NCBI GenBank assembly: GCA_947561715.1
Contig: OX387200.1
Span: forward strand, 21,392,501-21,456,500
DNA: 64,000 bases
DNA from: Ascidia mentula
Lineage: Eukaryota; Chordata; Ascidiacea; Phlebobranchia; Ascidiidae
Direction of reading: 5' to 3'
This document shows positions 44,728 to 56,763 of the stretch, piece after piece. The position numbers and the translations under genes are program-made. Every line of letters begins with the position of its first letter. Within the stretch, counting starts at the first letter, position 1. Under the pieces are notes generated by a model that saw nothing but the letters and a program-made list of their open reading frames with translations, ran no database searches and was not told where the DNA came from.

Positions 44728-47700
44728 ACCAAAATGATCGCAACGTTTTTGCTATTTGTACAAAGTGTTTAACTATCGACCAAGAATGTTACACCAAAAT
44801 AAAGACCACGTTTTTTGTGCATTTCCGTCTTTTGCATGGCAACAAACAAACAAGTGATGGAGCTAATGGCCCAGCTGGTGATTTGAGGTAGTTAGTCAGA
44901 CAAGCAGGGTTTTAGATGTAACAAGCCAACGGTGAAAAACTTAACAAGGCCACAAGTCCTAATCTTGGTACAAGGCCTTTAGCAATCAATAATCCAATTG
45001 GATTGGCTAAGACTTCTATAATGACAAGTCTGTAATATAAGCGGCATACAAATGCATATTTTACTATGCGTGGTTGCATAAGATTCTCAAGTTATGTGTT
45101 TGGAAGGTTGATAAATTGTGTATTGAAATTTGTATGAACGAATTGTTCAAATTTGAATGTTAGTTACCTTGGACCGAGTCCAAAAACTGTAAATGGCTGC
45201 GGGTCCACCATCATTCAAATTTTAAGGCTCAGGATTTAAGATGATTGGAAGATAGTTTTGCAGTTTCAAATATGCGGACAATTACGCATCAAGCATTTTA
45301 GTTTATTCCATGGGAGACATTTCATTTCAAATTACAACAAAATTGTTAAATCAAAAGTGTTAGGGACTAACATTTGCTGCCATTAGTTTGAAATTCCTCT
45401 CTTGCTAAGACATAAGAATGACCAACAAATTCAATAAACGTACCATACTAGGCCTTGGTTAACGGCTAGTTTATGTATTCGTTCAAATATATGAACCCCT
45501 ACCCGTAAATTCGGCGGAAATGTGGTAACTTCCTGGTCCCTTAAACCAAAGCAAGCATCGCGGCACAATATTTGTCCAGAACAAATTCACAAGGCACGGT
45601 TACTTTGTACAAGTCGTAGGTACGATGATAAGCAAAAAACATGATTATGCTGTTGAGATCATGGTTTGTTAAATTTGCAATTTTTCATTTATACCTAACT
45701 TAGGCCACTTTTATCAAGAAACAGTGGGATTTCATGGAAGCAATTGGATTAGTTGGGAAATGTGATGGCTTTGGCCAAAGGTTATTATATTTTAACCTTT
45801 GTTGCTGCAGGAAGGAACAAGTCGGATCCATTTGACGTTTTCTATGACGTCCGAAGATCGGCATTGACGTCACAAACTTACTTGTATTGAACATAGTGAG
45901 GTGACCTCTGGGGATGTCACCACTCCAATCTAATTTTCGCCGGCAACCTACTTAATGCTTGTATGCATGGAAATGGGAATTAATATTTAATGTGATGATG
46001 TTCAATTCATGTTAATCCAAACTTGTGGGTGCCACAAAACTGTTGGGATTTTGATGAGAACAAATTATTGTGATATTTATAGTTATAATACTAATGTAAA
46101 TTGCATGATTTCTCTACAAATGATATTTCAATTACAGTCATGGTTTGTGCGTTGTTTAGTATGGAAAGATCAGTATAGAGAAATCAATTTAAATCTTGTA
46201 AATTCCATAATAACTTTATTGAAAGAGTTGTTTGAACTTCTCTGTGCTGGCGTTAATCTGTTTTCGGAATTTCACGACAGCAGTTTATAAATTCGTTTAT
46301 AAAAGCTGAACCCGCAACGCTGGCTTAAAATAATCTTCCAGGAGCCGAGAATAGAAATCACCTACGTTTCTGGTTCATCATAAGGAGAGGGGATTCGGCG
46401 CAAAAAGGTTTTGAAAGAATTTTACCGCCGAGCGGTTTCCAAATAGAAGATATTTCGCGTGCCCATGAATTAATAAAGACGTCAATTTAATGACCGAAAA
46501 TTATGTCAATTAAATGATAGTTTCCTCATAAATATGCATAGGCAGCCGATCTTTTCAAATGCCAATATAATCCACAAATTGCTCAGAGGTGTTGAAAACT
46601 GTGGTGGTCATTACATCATTGTGGTAAACCTAATTTTTCTGACTTTAACGCGTTATTAAAAATAGAAGGGCAAGTTATCGCCTTAGCGACCTGAGCATTG
46701 AATTAAAAGCCGACACTTTAATTGCCGAGAGACGCCATTTTTGGAAATTGCTCAATGAGCAGCTTTTAAACAAAATGCCCTGATTTATGCCATGGATCGG
46801 GGAAGCATTCGTAAAACGCGATAGTAGAATCCCGCCTAAATGCCATCCTTGCAAAGAGAATGCATTTATTTTTTGGGTAATTTATCGTGGCCTTTTTGTG
46901 CGTGGAAAGCAAATCCAAATCTATCTCTTCGTGAGGATTTTGAAGGTCATGTGGGTCAATAATTATATGCGAACCGCAAGCATTGATTGATCGCTTGGCG
47001 CTGATTTGACAAAAGACCATATGAGGGATTAGCATCACCCGATGATTAAAAGGAAGCACTTCATTGTCATTCAATGATAAAAGGAATTGTATCTTTCCCT
47101 TGAGTGTCAGCGAAACGAGATCACCACCGAGCGACCTTTACAAATACATTGACATGTCTTGACACTCATATAGGCCGGGACGCTGTAGATGCCCGTGTTG
47201 GAAATATGGATTTTGCATTGGAAAATGTTTGTGTTCTGCAACATACGTTGTTGCAAGCGGGTTGAATGCAAATTTCTGGTTGATTTCTCGCTGATCCTAA
47301 TTAGATTAATTTCTGGTCTACTCCCAGTGTTTGTTCATGTGTTTCCGTTTAGTCACACTTGCATTCAACACGCTGGTAACAGCAACTGCATATGCCGCAG
47401 AACAGCTGTAACGGTCTTATCCAATGTCAATACTGCAGTATTGAATTTTGTTTCATGAAAGCAGAATGTTTACCTTTACAAAAGTACTAACTTTAATTTA
47501 CTGATGGTTTTCCTCATCCATAAAACAAACTTCCATCTGGTGATGTAGGTTCGAAAAAAGCGTATTTAAAAAAAAAAATATAACAGATGGTTGTGATTGT
47601 AATATGAAAAACAAATTTCGGACATTATGAAATGATAAAGGAGGATGGAATCGGCCACACACACTGTGAAGTTTCTATAACATGGGGCGGGCTGCGCTGG

Positions 47701-49233
47701 GGTCGACGCTTCTGTTTTTGGTCGATAACCTAATGAAAGGTGAAGGAAAATACAAAAACTTAACGAAGACCATACAAAGGTTTATACGCTCCGGTGACCG
47801 CAGGGTTACGGCACTCGGCCACTTCTGCCCAACTCACGTCAAAATAATTTTAATGAATGATAAAATTATTCTTTATCTCCCCACTCGGTGTCGCCAAAGA
47901 TGCAAAAATACGTAATTGGGGATTACCCAAACTTGATACTGACTGTGTGGGCGGATGATTCGGTCAACGTCGATCAACCAATGCAACGTGTGAAATTATT
48001 GGTCGTAATTAATGTCCTGTTATACACGGTTGAAAACCCAACGGGGCCAAAAAAACTGGTAAAAAATTACATGAAACCTGCTCTAAGTGCTGGTTTTTAA
48101 TGACCGTTTTTTAGCATGTCAGTTTTTGGAGGTTTGGGCCAACTGCAACAAACTTACTCGGGGCTAAACCACGAAAGACGTTTGGAGAAACAGTTTAATT
48201 ATTTTTACATATAAGAAGAACACATCAAAAACAGGTAAAATATCACCACCGTTTATTATTAACGTTTGCCCCACTGCAACAAAACACAAGTGTTGTTTGA
48301 AAAACGACTTCTGAAATTCAAATGCCGACGCGTTGCTGTGTGGGGAAACACGACAACAAACCACATCGTCACGTCACGAATTTGTGACGTAATGTTAAAA
48401 CCACAACAACCCGACAGCACTCAGCCCTCGAACGATGTCGCCTCATTTCACAAGAATGCGGCGTGTTTCAAAGTGGAAGTTAGTTTGTAAACGAAAAGGA
48501 AGCCGCAGAAAAGTGCTTCAGAAATGACGTATTTCACACGTCACGCAATTTACGAATGCCAGCACCGGATAAAGGCTTCCCATGAAACACATGTAGGTTG
48601 TCTAACCTTATAAAGAAACGTCTTTCTTAGAAAAAAATGAGCGTCGGTTGTCCTATACATCTTGAGGTAAATAAGCCTAAATAACAGCTAGATACGTAAA
48701 GGCTGCGACTGAACGTATACTGTAGCTGTGGCATTTACGTACGACAGACACCAAGGTCAATATAATTACGTGTTGTAGTGGTTCAGGCCAGCGCAACACA
48801 GCTTGCGATATTCTGCTTCGGGCGTTGACAGTCGGTAGTACATCAACCGCTGAAAGTGAAACGTAAATAAACATCGCTAGCGAGTTTAGCGGATACACAA
48901 ACTATACACTGTTGTGTCAAACAAACCCGGTTGAACTCGTCGCTTGTCAAGCTAGGGAAGATTTAACATGGACAAAGCAGCGCGGGGCTGGTATGGATCC
49001 AGTTGATAACACGCATTCCTGGCAACCGCTAACATTAAAATGACAGCAGCATATCGGCAGGAAACAGTTTATTGTTGTGTATAGTCGAGCATAGTGCGAC
49101 TGAATAGAAGGGAACATACGCTTGGCCTTTTCATTAAACGAGATGTGTTATTTACATTTGTGTTGTAAAAGGTAGGAGACGGCTGGGAAACTGGTTGTAG
49201 CGCTGCTGTTTGAGGTTTGTTGTGAGATTTACG
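44728..49233. other. Gene-poor region between the neuropeptide gene and the MBOAT gene
   Basis: About 4.4 kb beyond the neuropeptide 3' UTR without a supportable gene. Short frames (for example 46009-46290, 47682-47915, 49069-49266) lack any recognisable motif. No transposon ends were noticed. Confidence 0.5.
44798..44803 (+). terminator. Poly(A) signal of the neuropeptide gene
   Basis: AATAAA 71 bp after the stop codon, followed by a T/G-rich stretch. Confidence 0.75.
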
Positions 49234-51885
49234 ATGGAAAGTGAGAGTGGAAGAGGAGAAATTCAACCAACAAATTGGATAAGAACTTACATAGAAGACG
49301 CAACGAAGCTAATAAAACAACTCAGCAGCGAATGTAAAATATATTGCTTCGTTCTCCTCAATGTATCTCTCTTCGCGCTGTTCCACGTGTTTAAAGAATC
49401 AGTAGACCATGACGATGACGTCACGCTCTCTAAAAAGAGGGTGTTGGGAGAAGGTTGGTTCGTGATGTCAAGAAAGAAAGATATCGCCGACTTCGAATGG
49501 ACATTCTGGTTCTCACAAGCAAGATTTATTGTGATTTCTATGTTCATCTCCCACACAGTGATCAGCGTTTTATGCAAGAAATATTTGCCTGAGGTACTGT
49601 TTTGTTGGCCCCCTAATTATAAACATGTTACGTATTACGTTAAACTAAATGGGTTTCACGATATTGTCACTACAATTAACAGGTTCTGAATATTAAATTT
49701 ATTTATCCCCTAAAAATACTTGATTTCTATACAATCTGTTTTCACACCGACCGAAATATGTACCGTATAACAACGTGCCAACAAAACTATTGTATAAAGT
49801 TAATACAGAATTTCACTACAAACGGTATCAGGCGTTGCAAGTTGTTCAACTGTGAAGCGATCAAATGATTTTTTTCAAATTTCCGCAGATTCGAGAAACT
49901 CTTCTTTTCATCCACGGCTTACTTTGGGTCTACGGTCTATTTGGAGGTGCCTACGTCATCACCATGTCCTTGTTATGTGTGACGTATTTCTACGTGTCAC
50001 AGTTCCGCGACGAAACGTACTTGTGGGTCTTAACTGTTAGTTTGATGTTCACCACGCACCTCACGCCGTTTAACAAGGTGAACAAAATAAGGTGGTTTTA
50101 CCGCTAAAATTTCCACGAACTCATTTGTTTTGAAGCTGAACTTAACATTTTTTTGGTGGACGCTGTAAACAAATCCTGCATTACGCGCCAGTGTTGTGGA
50201 AATGTTAATGCTTTGAAATTAACCAAAACTTTCCCTGACAGTTTATGTTGTTCGGGAACCACTACTCTGTGATGGCTCACTCCTCCTTCATGTTTGCAAT
50301 ATTTCGATGCTGCAGCTTCGGTTTCGAGAGATGTCGTATCAGCGCAACGCCAAATGAAGATCATTTTACCGCTTTCCACTTGTTCCGTTATAACTTCTAC
50401 CTTCCCTATTACTTTTTTGGTCCAGTGATGACGTATGACAGTTTTAGTCAACAGGTAATTCCCCTTGTTAAAATGGGGCAAGTCAGGTTATGTTTCTGTT
50501 TGTCAAAAAAGCCGACAATAAAGCATAAAGCAATCATGCTAAATTAAGCAATGACCCTGGGAATTTGCCTTTGTTTAATAATACGTTGTTTCAAAATATC
50601 AAAAATTTAGAAACGAGACCAAACACCTGTGCAGAGACGTTGAAAAAGAAGCGAATACATAAAAGTTCTATCTTTTATTGCAGAGCAACGAAACTGGGAA
50701 ATCCCCTTCTTATAAGACACTTCTCAAGGATATTGGAAGAATTGCCGGTTATATGATTGTTATAGACTTTCTTTTGCATTTCTTTCACATTTCGTCATTG
50801 CCTCTGGACGCGGAATTCATGCAAAGGTCTCCTTCATTTGTGTTAGGTAATTTGTGTATACAAAGAGACATTTCTTTGAAGCGGTTTGCGGAAAAAACGT
50901 TCAGTTTGAAGTTATTTTTTGTAGCGTAAATTTAGAATATTTTGTTAAATTACCACAAACCAATTCGATGTTTAAGCACTAGCTGTGTGTTCAGACGTGT
51001 ACAATATTAAGTTGTGACGTTGACTGTAATTCTTGCAGGTTTCCTGGCTTTTACTAATGTCTACTTGGATTGGATGAAAGGCCGCCTTCTGTATGCAGTT
51101 ACAGGTAGTGTAGCAAAACACGTGGACGGGTATGATGGCGCGCCTGGATGCTGCAAGAACATAGCAACCATTTGTACCTTTGCCGATACCTACTTTGACC
51201 GTGGCATACAGCACTGGTTATGCAGGTAAAATAGTTGTTAAACAAAATCCTGTGAAGTCTTTGCCACACATTGCTGCTTGTTAGCGCCACCTTGCGGTTT
51301 GATAAAAGTCACATTGCTAATACTTTTGATACATTTACAGTGAAACGTATTACAATTACTGTAGATATATTTACGACCCTTTGGGTGAAGGCCATCAGAA
51401 AGTGACAAAGGAAGGTTTGGCCGGGGGCATTTCCTTCATTATTGTGGTTCTTATGCAAGGACTTTCAATACAAACGTGCTTATGGGCATTTCTCAATTGG
51501 TTTGGGCTGACTTTTGAACTGTATTTGCTTCAAAGATTTCAGGATACACAATACAAGGTAAGGTATCACACCGACTATTTACTCAGCATACCACAATGTA
51601 AACTTCAATTTCAGAGAATCAAGCATTTGTTGCTTGGGTTAAATTATTGGTGTATTTTGTTGTTCAACTGCATTGGAATCAATGGTGTTGATTCATTTGG
51701 TTGGTACGTGAAAGGACTGTTCATGAGAGGTATGTTAAAGTTTTGATTTGTTTGAAAAAATAATGTGTTTTTCTTCCTTCAATCCAGGGGGATATGTTGG
51801 ACTTTTTCTGACTTACCTCCTTGGGTATTCCTATGTGTCAATTAACACAGAATTACAAGAACAAATGAAGCAGAAGAAAGTTTAA
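49234..51885 (+). CDS. HHATL: MBOAT-family protein, HHAT/HHATL-like, catalytic His replaced
   Basis: Eight exons (49234-49593, 49889-50077, 50242-50454, 50684-50846, 51039-51225, 51341-51557, 51615-51729, 51788-51885) give 513 residues. About ten hydrophobic segments alternate with short loops. Family landmarks are FYLPYYFFGPVMTYDSF (HHAT has YYPVFHNGPILSF at this place), FADTYFDRGIQHWL (Asp362 at the place of HHAT Asp339) and CLWAFLNWFGLTFE. HHAT palmitoylates Hedgehog in the ER and needs an invariant His in a WHG motif. Aligned on the downstream ALNW block, the equivalent here is LMQG (Gln410). The protein is therefore more likely an HHATL/GUP1-type regulator than an acyltransferase. Human HHATL also lacks that His. 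Confidence 0.88.
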
Positions 51886-52144
51886 TGACAAGATTTGTCG
51901 AATTTGATGATTTGTGACACCAGTCTAGTGCATTGCAAATGTTTTTTTTATTAAATGTTGAACAAATATATGCACAAAACTAAAACAAAAAGTGGAAACA
52001 TGGTAGCCAAGTTATTTACACAGTATTCTGCAACTATTGAACAATGCATTTTTTACAATTGTAATGACTTCTAATAATACCAGTTTCTTAGTAAAAATTA
52101 CCATGTCAGTACACAGAGTATTAAAGTATTTCACGCAATTACGA

Positions 52145-53128
52145 TCAACGCTTGTACGGATGATAACTTTGCTTGTTTGTGGCTGTCTGATCTTTACCGC
52201 TGCCATTTTTTGAAGTGGTTTGATTCTGGCTATTGTCCCCACTTCCATACATAGGTCCATATGAAGAACCGTACTGGCCATATTGACCCATCTGTGGATA
52301 ACCATTGCCTGCTTGTTGATTTTGATTGGATTGATTTTGGCCTTGTGGTGGATAACCATATCCACCATAACCAGGATACATGCCTCCATACCCTCCATAA
52401 CCATATCCAGGGTTTGGGGGCATGTATCCCCCAGATGGTCCCATCATTTGGGGCATTCCATACCCATAACCTCCACCACCGCCCCAACCACCTTGCATCT
52501 GGTTGTAGCCCTGACTCGTGTTGCCTTGACCCATGTTGTTGTAGTTGTTTTCTCCCCATTGTTGCTGGCCATCTGGTGGTTTACGGTTCTCCCTCGGCTC
52601 AGCTCTTTTCGCTTCCACTTTTCTTCCACCAATTTCATGGTAATGTTTGGTGATGCATTGTTCCACTGCTTCAGAAGACAGAAATGTAACAAAGCCGAAG
52701 CCTTTATTTTTATTGTCCACTTTGCTGATGGCAAAGTTTACATCGGCAACTTCGCCATATGTTTTGAAATAGTCTTTCACTTCATCCTCACTTATGTCCC
52801 TGGACAGACCACCAATGAATATTTTGTGGGTTTTTACATGTAATCGTTCTGCTTCTTTTCTTTTCTGTTGCACTTCTTTTGGAGTGCATGGTTTTGGGTC
52901 AATTTGTTTGTCGTCCAATACATGAGGTCTTGCTTTCATCACCGATTCAACACTGTCTGGATTTTCGAACTTGACAAAACCAAAACCCCTTGGGTTACCT
53001 GTGACCTTGTCTTTCATAACTTTGCTTTCAACAACTGTGCCATACTGCCCAAAATATTCACCCAGTTTCTCTTCATTGGTCGCCCATGACAACCCACCAA
53101 CAAACAACTTTCCCACATCTTCAGACAT
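52145..53128 (-). CDS. DAZAP1: DAZAP1-like RNA-binding protein (two RRMs)
   Basis: An intronless coding frame of 327 residues starting MSEDVGKLFVGGLSW. RRM1 has RNP2 LFVGGL and RNP1 RGFGFVKF; RRM2 has IFIGGL and KGFGFVTF. The linker contains IDPKPCTPKEVQ and RRM2 ends KVEAKRAEPRENR, both characteristic of DAZAP1. The C-terminal 130 residues are a low-complexity Gly/Tyr/Gln/Pro tail ending HPYKR (HPYRR in human DAZAP1). Such proteins bind AU- or AG-rich RNA and control splicing and translation, and the tail suggests condensate behaviour. An upstream in-frame extension (to 53203) is open, but the chosen Met fits the family N-terminus. hnRNP A/B and Musashi are less likely relatives. Confidence 0.88.
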   Translation of the reverse strand: MSEDVGKLFVGGLSWATNEEKLGEYFGQYGTVVESKVMKDKVTGNPRGFGFVKFENPDSVESVMKARPHVLDDKQIDPKPCTPKEVQQKRKEAERLHVKTHKIFIGGLSRDISEDEVKDYFKTYGEVADVNFAISKVDNKNKGFGFVTFLSSEAVEQCITKHYHEIGGRKVEAKRAEPRENRKPPDGQQQWGENNYNNMGQGNTSQGYNQMQGGWGGGGGYGYGMPQMMGPSGGYMPPNPGYGYGGYGGMYPGYGGYGYPPQGQNQSNQNQQAGNGYPQMGQYGQYGSSYGPMYGSGDNSQNQTTSKNGSGKDQTATNKQSYHPYKR

Positions 53129-53787
53129 TGTTTTACAGGTGCACAAATATTTGTAAAAATATGCTACAAGTACATGAAGTATAAAATATGTATAATATAG
53201 CAAGTCGAATACACAATGAAATGCAATACTTTGTACCCACCTACCTGATCAGCACAATATGTTTGACTTAAAGGTAGTGATGTATGTACTCTACACAAAA
53301 TGACGTATAACTATCTGTACAGTACTTGCTACAGATACAGTAAAATACCCACAGTATGGCCTACTCTGTTATATCTTTACACTGTACATTACCTATACGG
53401 TAATTACCTTCAAGTTTTCAGGCAGAGTGGAAGAGACATTGCGAGTATAATTTCCTTTTGTGGGATTTCAAAGGCAGCAAATTCGACCAACTACGTTTAT
53501 TCATTTCAACTAAATCAGATTTGTGCTTCTCGAAACTTTATCCGCGTGATGACGAAATCGGAGGAGGGATCCGCGGTTTTAGGAATAACACAAAATAAAA
53601 TTCTTAACTGCACTGTCACGAGCAAAAATTAAAATCCAACATATAAGAAAATTTACATATGAAATTTTTCGCAATAAACTGGAGAAGTTATTGTTTTTGT
53701 AAGTATATTTCGGTGTCCTCTTCGTTAGCCACCAAGCTATCCACTCATTCAAATGCGGAGTGATAAGTTCGTATTGCAATTTTTTTA
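53129..53787. other. Intergenic, divergent promoter region of DAZAP1-like gene and RNF180
   Basis: Presumed shared promoter region. No TATA box or repeat was assigned. Confidence 0.5.
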
Positions 53788-55325
53788 ATGGAGGGCACAA
53801 AAGTTAAGTGCAGAAAATGTCGATGTTTTCTAATGATGACCGATTGCCTTGTAAACACACACAACTTACCAATTGAAAAAGGTTTGCTGTTTAATTGTTT
53901 TGAAATTTTTTTTCTATTTGGTTGTTTCTAATTCTTTGTACAATAGATGCAGAAAGATCCTGTGATGGCAACACAAACGCAACATTGTGGCATATTGACT
54001 CTGACAAATCTCCGGAATGGGTAAAAGATAGTATTGATCAGGTAATTCCTATTTGAAAGTAGCATTTTGTATAAACATCATTACATGGAACATATGAGTG
54101 TAGTGTTTTTTATTCGAAGAAAATATAATTGGCATTTATCCACAATAAAGCAGCATAAAATGCTTTGTGTCATGATGTATAGAGTGATTGAGAAATGTTA
54201 ATGTTGTTAATAGGGTGGTTGGTCAAGTGGAAAGCTTGATTGTCCGCATTGTGGTGGAAGGCTTGGATCATTCGACTTTGTCCATCCACGAAGATGCGCA
54301 TGTTCAGAGTTTGTTGCCCCTCCTGTGTGGCTGATGAAGTCAAGGGTGGATGTTGCAACATCTGTGTCACAAATTAAGCCTGCAACTTCACAAAGAGCAA
54401 GTGATTTGGTTGATGAAACATGGACAATCATTGACCACCAGTCTTCCACAGATGGCTGCAACTATAGGACAACAATGAAAACAAAACAGACTGATAATGA
54501 ATCTATTCCCACCAGTTATTCTAGTTTATCACCAACATCTTCTAAACCATTGCATAATAATGTGTTTCACAGTACAAGGTGAACATCAAGTTTGTGTCAG
54601 TGTTGCCAAAAAAATGAAATCCTTATCTGTATTTAGTGCAAGACAAAATAGAAACAAAAACAAGGTGCATTATCAAGAGAGACAAATTATGCACATTCAA
54701 AGAAAAACCCTACATATGGTAAGGTTTAAAAAAGATTGTGTTTATACCATGTCAACTTTATTCTGCACAGGAAAGATACAAAAAGGAATTGAAATTATCT
54801 GAGTCCAGATTTGTCCAAGAAAGGTTTACCTGTCCAATTTGTTTTGAAATTTACTTTCTCCCCTGTGAGTGCTTTCCATGTGGGCACATATTTTGTGAAA
54901 CATGCTTGCGCTTTTGGAACAAACAAAATGAAAATCATTTAAATTGTCCATGCCCCATATGCAGAACTTCAATCACCAGCACAGCAGCAAAACCTGGTAA
55001 ACTCTAATGTGATATGTTGCTGGTGTATTTTGATGTACATACTGTTTGTTAGAACTTAGCCTTGCTTTGAGGAAAGGATTCCCCCTTATTTATCGCCATA
55101 GGAAAAATCAACTGAAGAAGTACTTAAAACATCCATTGCCCAAACAAAGGAGGTTAGTATTCTTGTTGTGTTTGTTTTGTAAATAACTTTCAAGTTTGTT
55201 GTTCCAGGAGTGTGGTTGATTCTAACTTCAATGTTCATGGCATTGGCACAGTTTATTCTATTGTTGTTTCTGTTTTCATCTATGCAATTTTATTCCAGTT
55301 GTTTCAGTTTGTCACTGCAAAATAA
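53788..55325 (+). CDS. RNF180: E3 ubiquitin ligase RNF180
   Basis: Seven exons (53788-53881, 53947-54041, 54214-54578, 54637-54718, 54771-54996, 55053-55152, 55208-55325) give 359 residues. The N-terminal RNF180 region is present: KVKCRKCRCFLM, TLWHIDSDKSPEWV, then GKLDCPHCGGRLGSFDFVHP and CACSEF, which are Cys pairs probably binding zinc. A basic segment precedes the C3HC4 RING: CPICFEIYFLPCECFPCGHI, FCETC and CPCPICR. A C-terminal hydrophobic helix (TVYSIVVSVFIYAILFQLF) anchors it in the membrane, as in vertebrate RNF180, an ER-associated ligase. It is shorter than human RNF180 (592) because the Ser-rich middle is compact. The 58-bp intron 54579-54636 is inferred from frame and homology. 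The stop codon lies inside the sequence AATAAA (55321-55326). Confidence 0.93.
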
Positions 55326-55413
55326 ATATTGCCGTAAAGTTAGTTATGTGTGTGATTGTGTATGCCGTTGCTACCGCTAAGATTTGTGTACGTTGCAGCA
55401 TTGTTTTTTTTTA

Positions 55414-55593
55414 GCTGGCAAAAAGGAAAAATGCTTTGACACCAGGACACAGCCAAGTCGCAAAAAACTGACTCACATGTAAGACTATGTAACATAAAAA
55501 TCTGTGTAAAAGTTTACTGTGTTACATAGACTTATATGTAGATCAGTTTTTGTGACCTAGCTGTGTCCCAGTGTAAAATAATTTTTCAGCCAT
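55414..55593. repeat. Long imperfect inverted repeat (foldback element or hairpin)
   Basis: The left arm (about 55414-55495) contains ACACCAGGACACAGC, CAAAAAACTGA and GACTATGTAACA. The right arm (about 55519-55593) contains their complements TGTTACATAGAC, TCAGTTTTTG and GCTGTGTCCCAGTGT. The loop is about 24 nt. Arm identity is roughly 75-80 percent by eye over some 75-80 bp. It sits between the 3' ends of convergent RNF180 and RPS20. It could be a MITE or a transcribed hairpin; no target duplication was found. Confidence 0.8.
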
Positions 55594-55704
55594 AAGTGAT
55601 TAAAAAGTGGCATCCATGTAAAACTTCATAGTAATGCTGCATTACTCAAACACAATAAAGTGAACATAGGACATTTTATTTCATCCAATTTGCACAACAA
55701 CTCT

Positions 55705-56067
55705 TTATGTGTCGGCAATGGTGACTTCGACCTCAACACCAGGCTCGATACTGATGGAGGTGATCTGCTTGACAACTTCGGAGGGGCTGTGAAGATCAAT
55801 GAGACGCTTGTGGATCCTCATTTGATATCTATCCCAGGTCTTGGAACCTTCACCGCAGGGTGTTTTGCGGCATGTGATGCGCAAGATCTTAGTTGGCATG
55901 CGCACCGGTCCTTTAACGCGAAGCTGCTTGTCCTTAGCCCCTTTGATCAAATCACTGCAAACCTTTTCCAGGCTCTGCACGTTGCGAGATGTCAAAGTGA
56001 TTCTGATTTTGTGAATCGGGGCTTCAGATTCTTGGGGAACTTTGCCCGCTTCTTTGTAAGCACTCAT
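55705..56067 (-). CDS. RPS20: 40S ribosomal protein S20 (uS10)
   Basis: A frame of 120 residues, uninterrupted, starting [20 protein letters not shown] and ending VEVTIADT. The blocks [51 protein letters not shown] and [20 protein letters not shown] are nearly identical to other animals. uS10 sits in the head of the 40S subunit. The intact frame and full-length match argue for the functional gene. The coding region has no intron, unlike many vertebrate ribosomal protein genes. A 5' UTR intron is possible but not determined. Confidence 0.97.
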   Translation of the reverse strand: MSAYKEAGKVPQESEAPIHKIRITLTSRNVQSLEKVCSDLIKGAKDKQLRVKGPVRMPTKILRITCRKTPCGEGSKTWDRYQMRIHKRLIDLHSPSEVVKQITSISIEPGVEVEVTIADT

Positions 56068-56763
56068 GGTGATCTTTATGACAATGGGGCCGACTTAATC
56101 CTGTAGATTGCAGACTAAACAAGAACAGCGGTGAGCCCTTAACGTTACTGAGGAAAAGAATGATTGAGGCATGATTTTACCGGATGTCGAACCTGACACC
56201 TAGTGGTCGTAGTAAAATTTATTTAGACTATAAGGTGTATAATCAGACAATTGTGAAAAATATTTTGCAAAAAGTATGATTTTGACAAAAAAAACTGAAA
56301 CTTAATAACAAAACAATTTTCATTGGAGAAACACTTGGTGGTTGGCCAACTCTGATCTGACCGAAGTTACGGCTTTTAACCGCAAGTACACAGCTAATTA
56401 TACTCTCTTGATCATGCAATTTATTATTCTTTGGCAAACCTTTGGAATATTTTATATATAAATTCATAAAATATCTAAGCAGTCAATTGCATGTCACTAA
56501 TAGTTACTTATTGCTTTTTTGGTCACCATTGAGACCGTATTGAACTAGAGAATTTTTGTTTTGCTAAAGACAATATTATATGTCAGGATTAATACAAATT
56601 TGAAGTTTTAATGCAAAAATGAATCAGTATTTTTTCTGTCATCCATTATAAGCAGGACAGTCCCTAATTTGCATCCTAGTTTTGCTGAGTAAATTCCTGT
56701 GAAAATTTGCGTTGTTGTCTTGTTGCGTTGTTTGAGGTAGCTGTTCTTAGTTTGATTTTGGCC
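56068..56763. other. Intergenic, divergent promoter region of RPS20 and NDUFS4
   Basis: About 700 bp between two divergent housekeeping genes. No specific element was assigned. Confidence 0.5.

Noticed and set aside
47682-48100. Two consecutive 70-77 codon frames as exons of one gene
   Set aside because: No plausible splice sites join them and the sequences lack family features.
52230-52843. Several 96-186 codon frames on both strands over the DAZAP1-like gene
   Set aside because: They are shadows of the Gly/Tyr-rich coding sequence in other frames.
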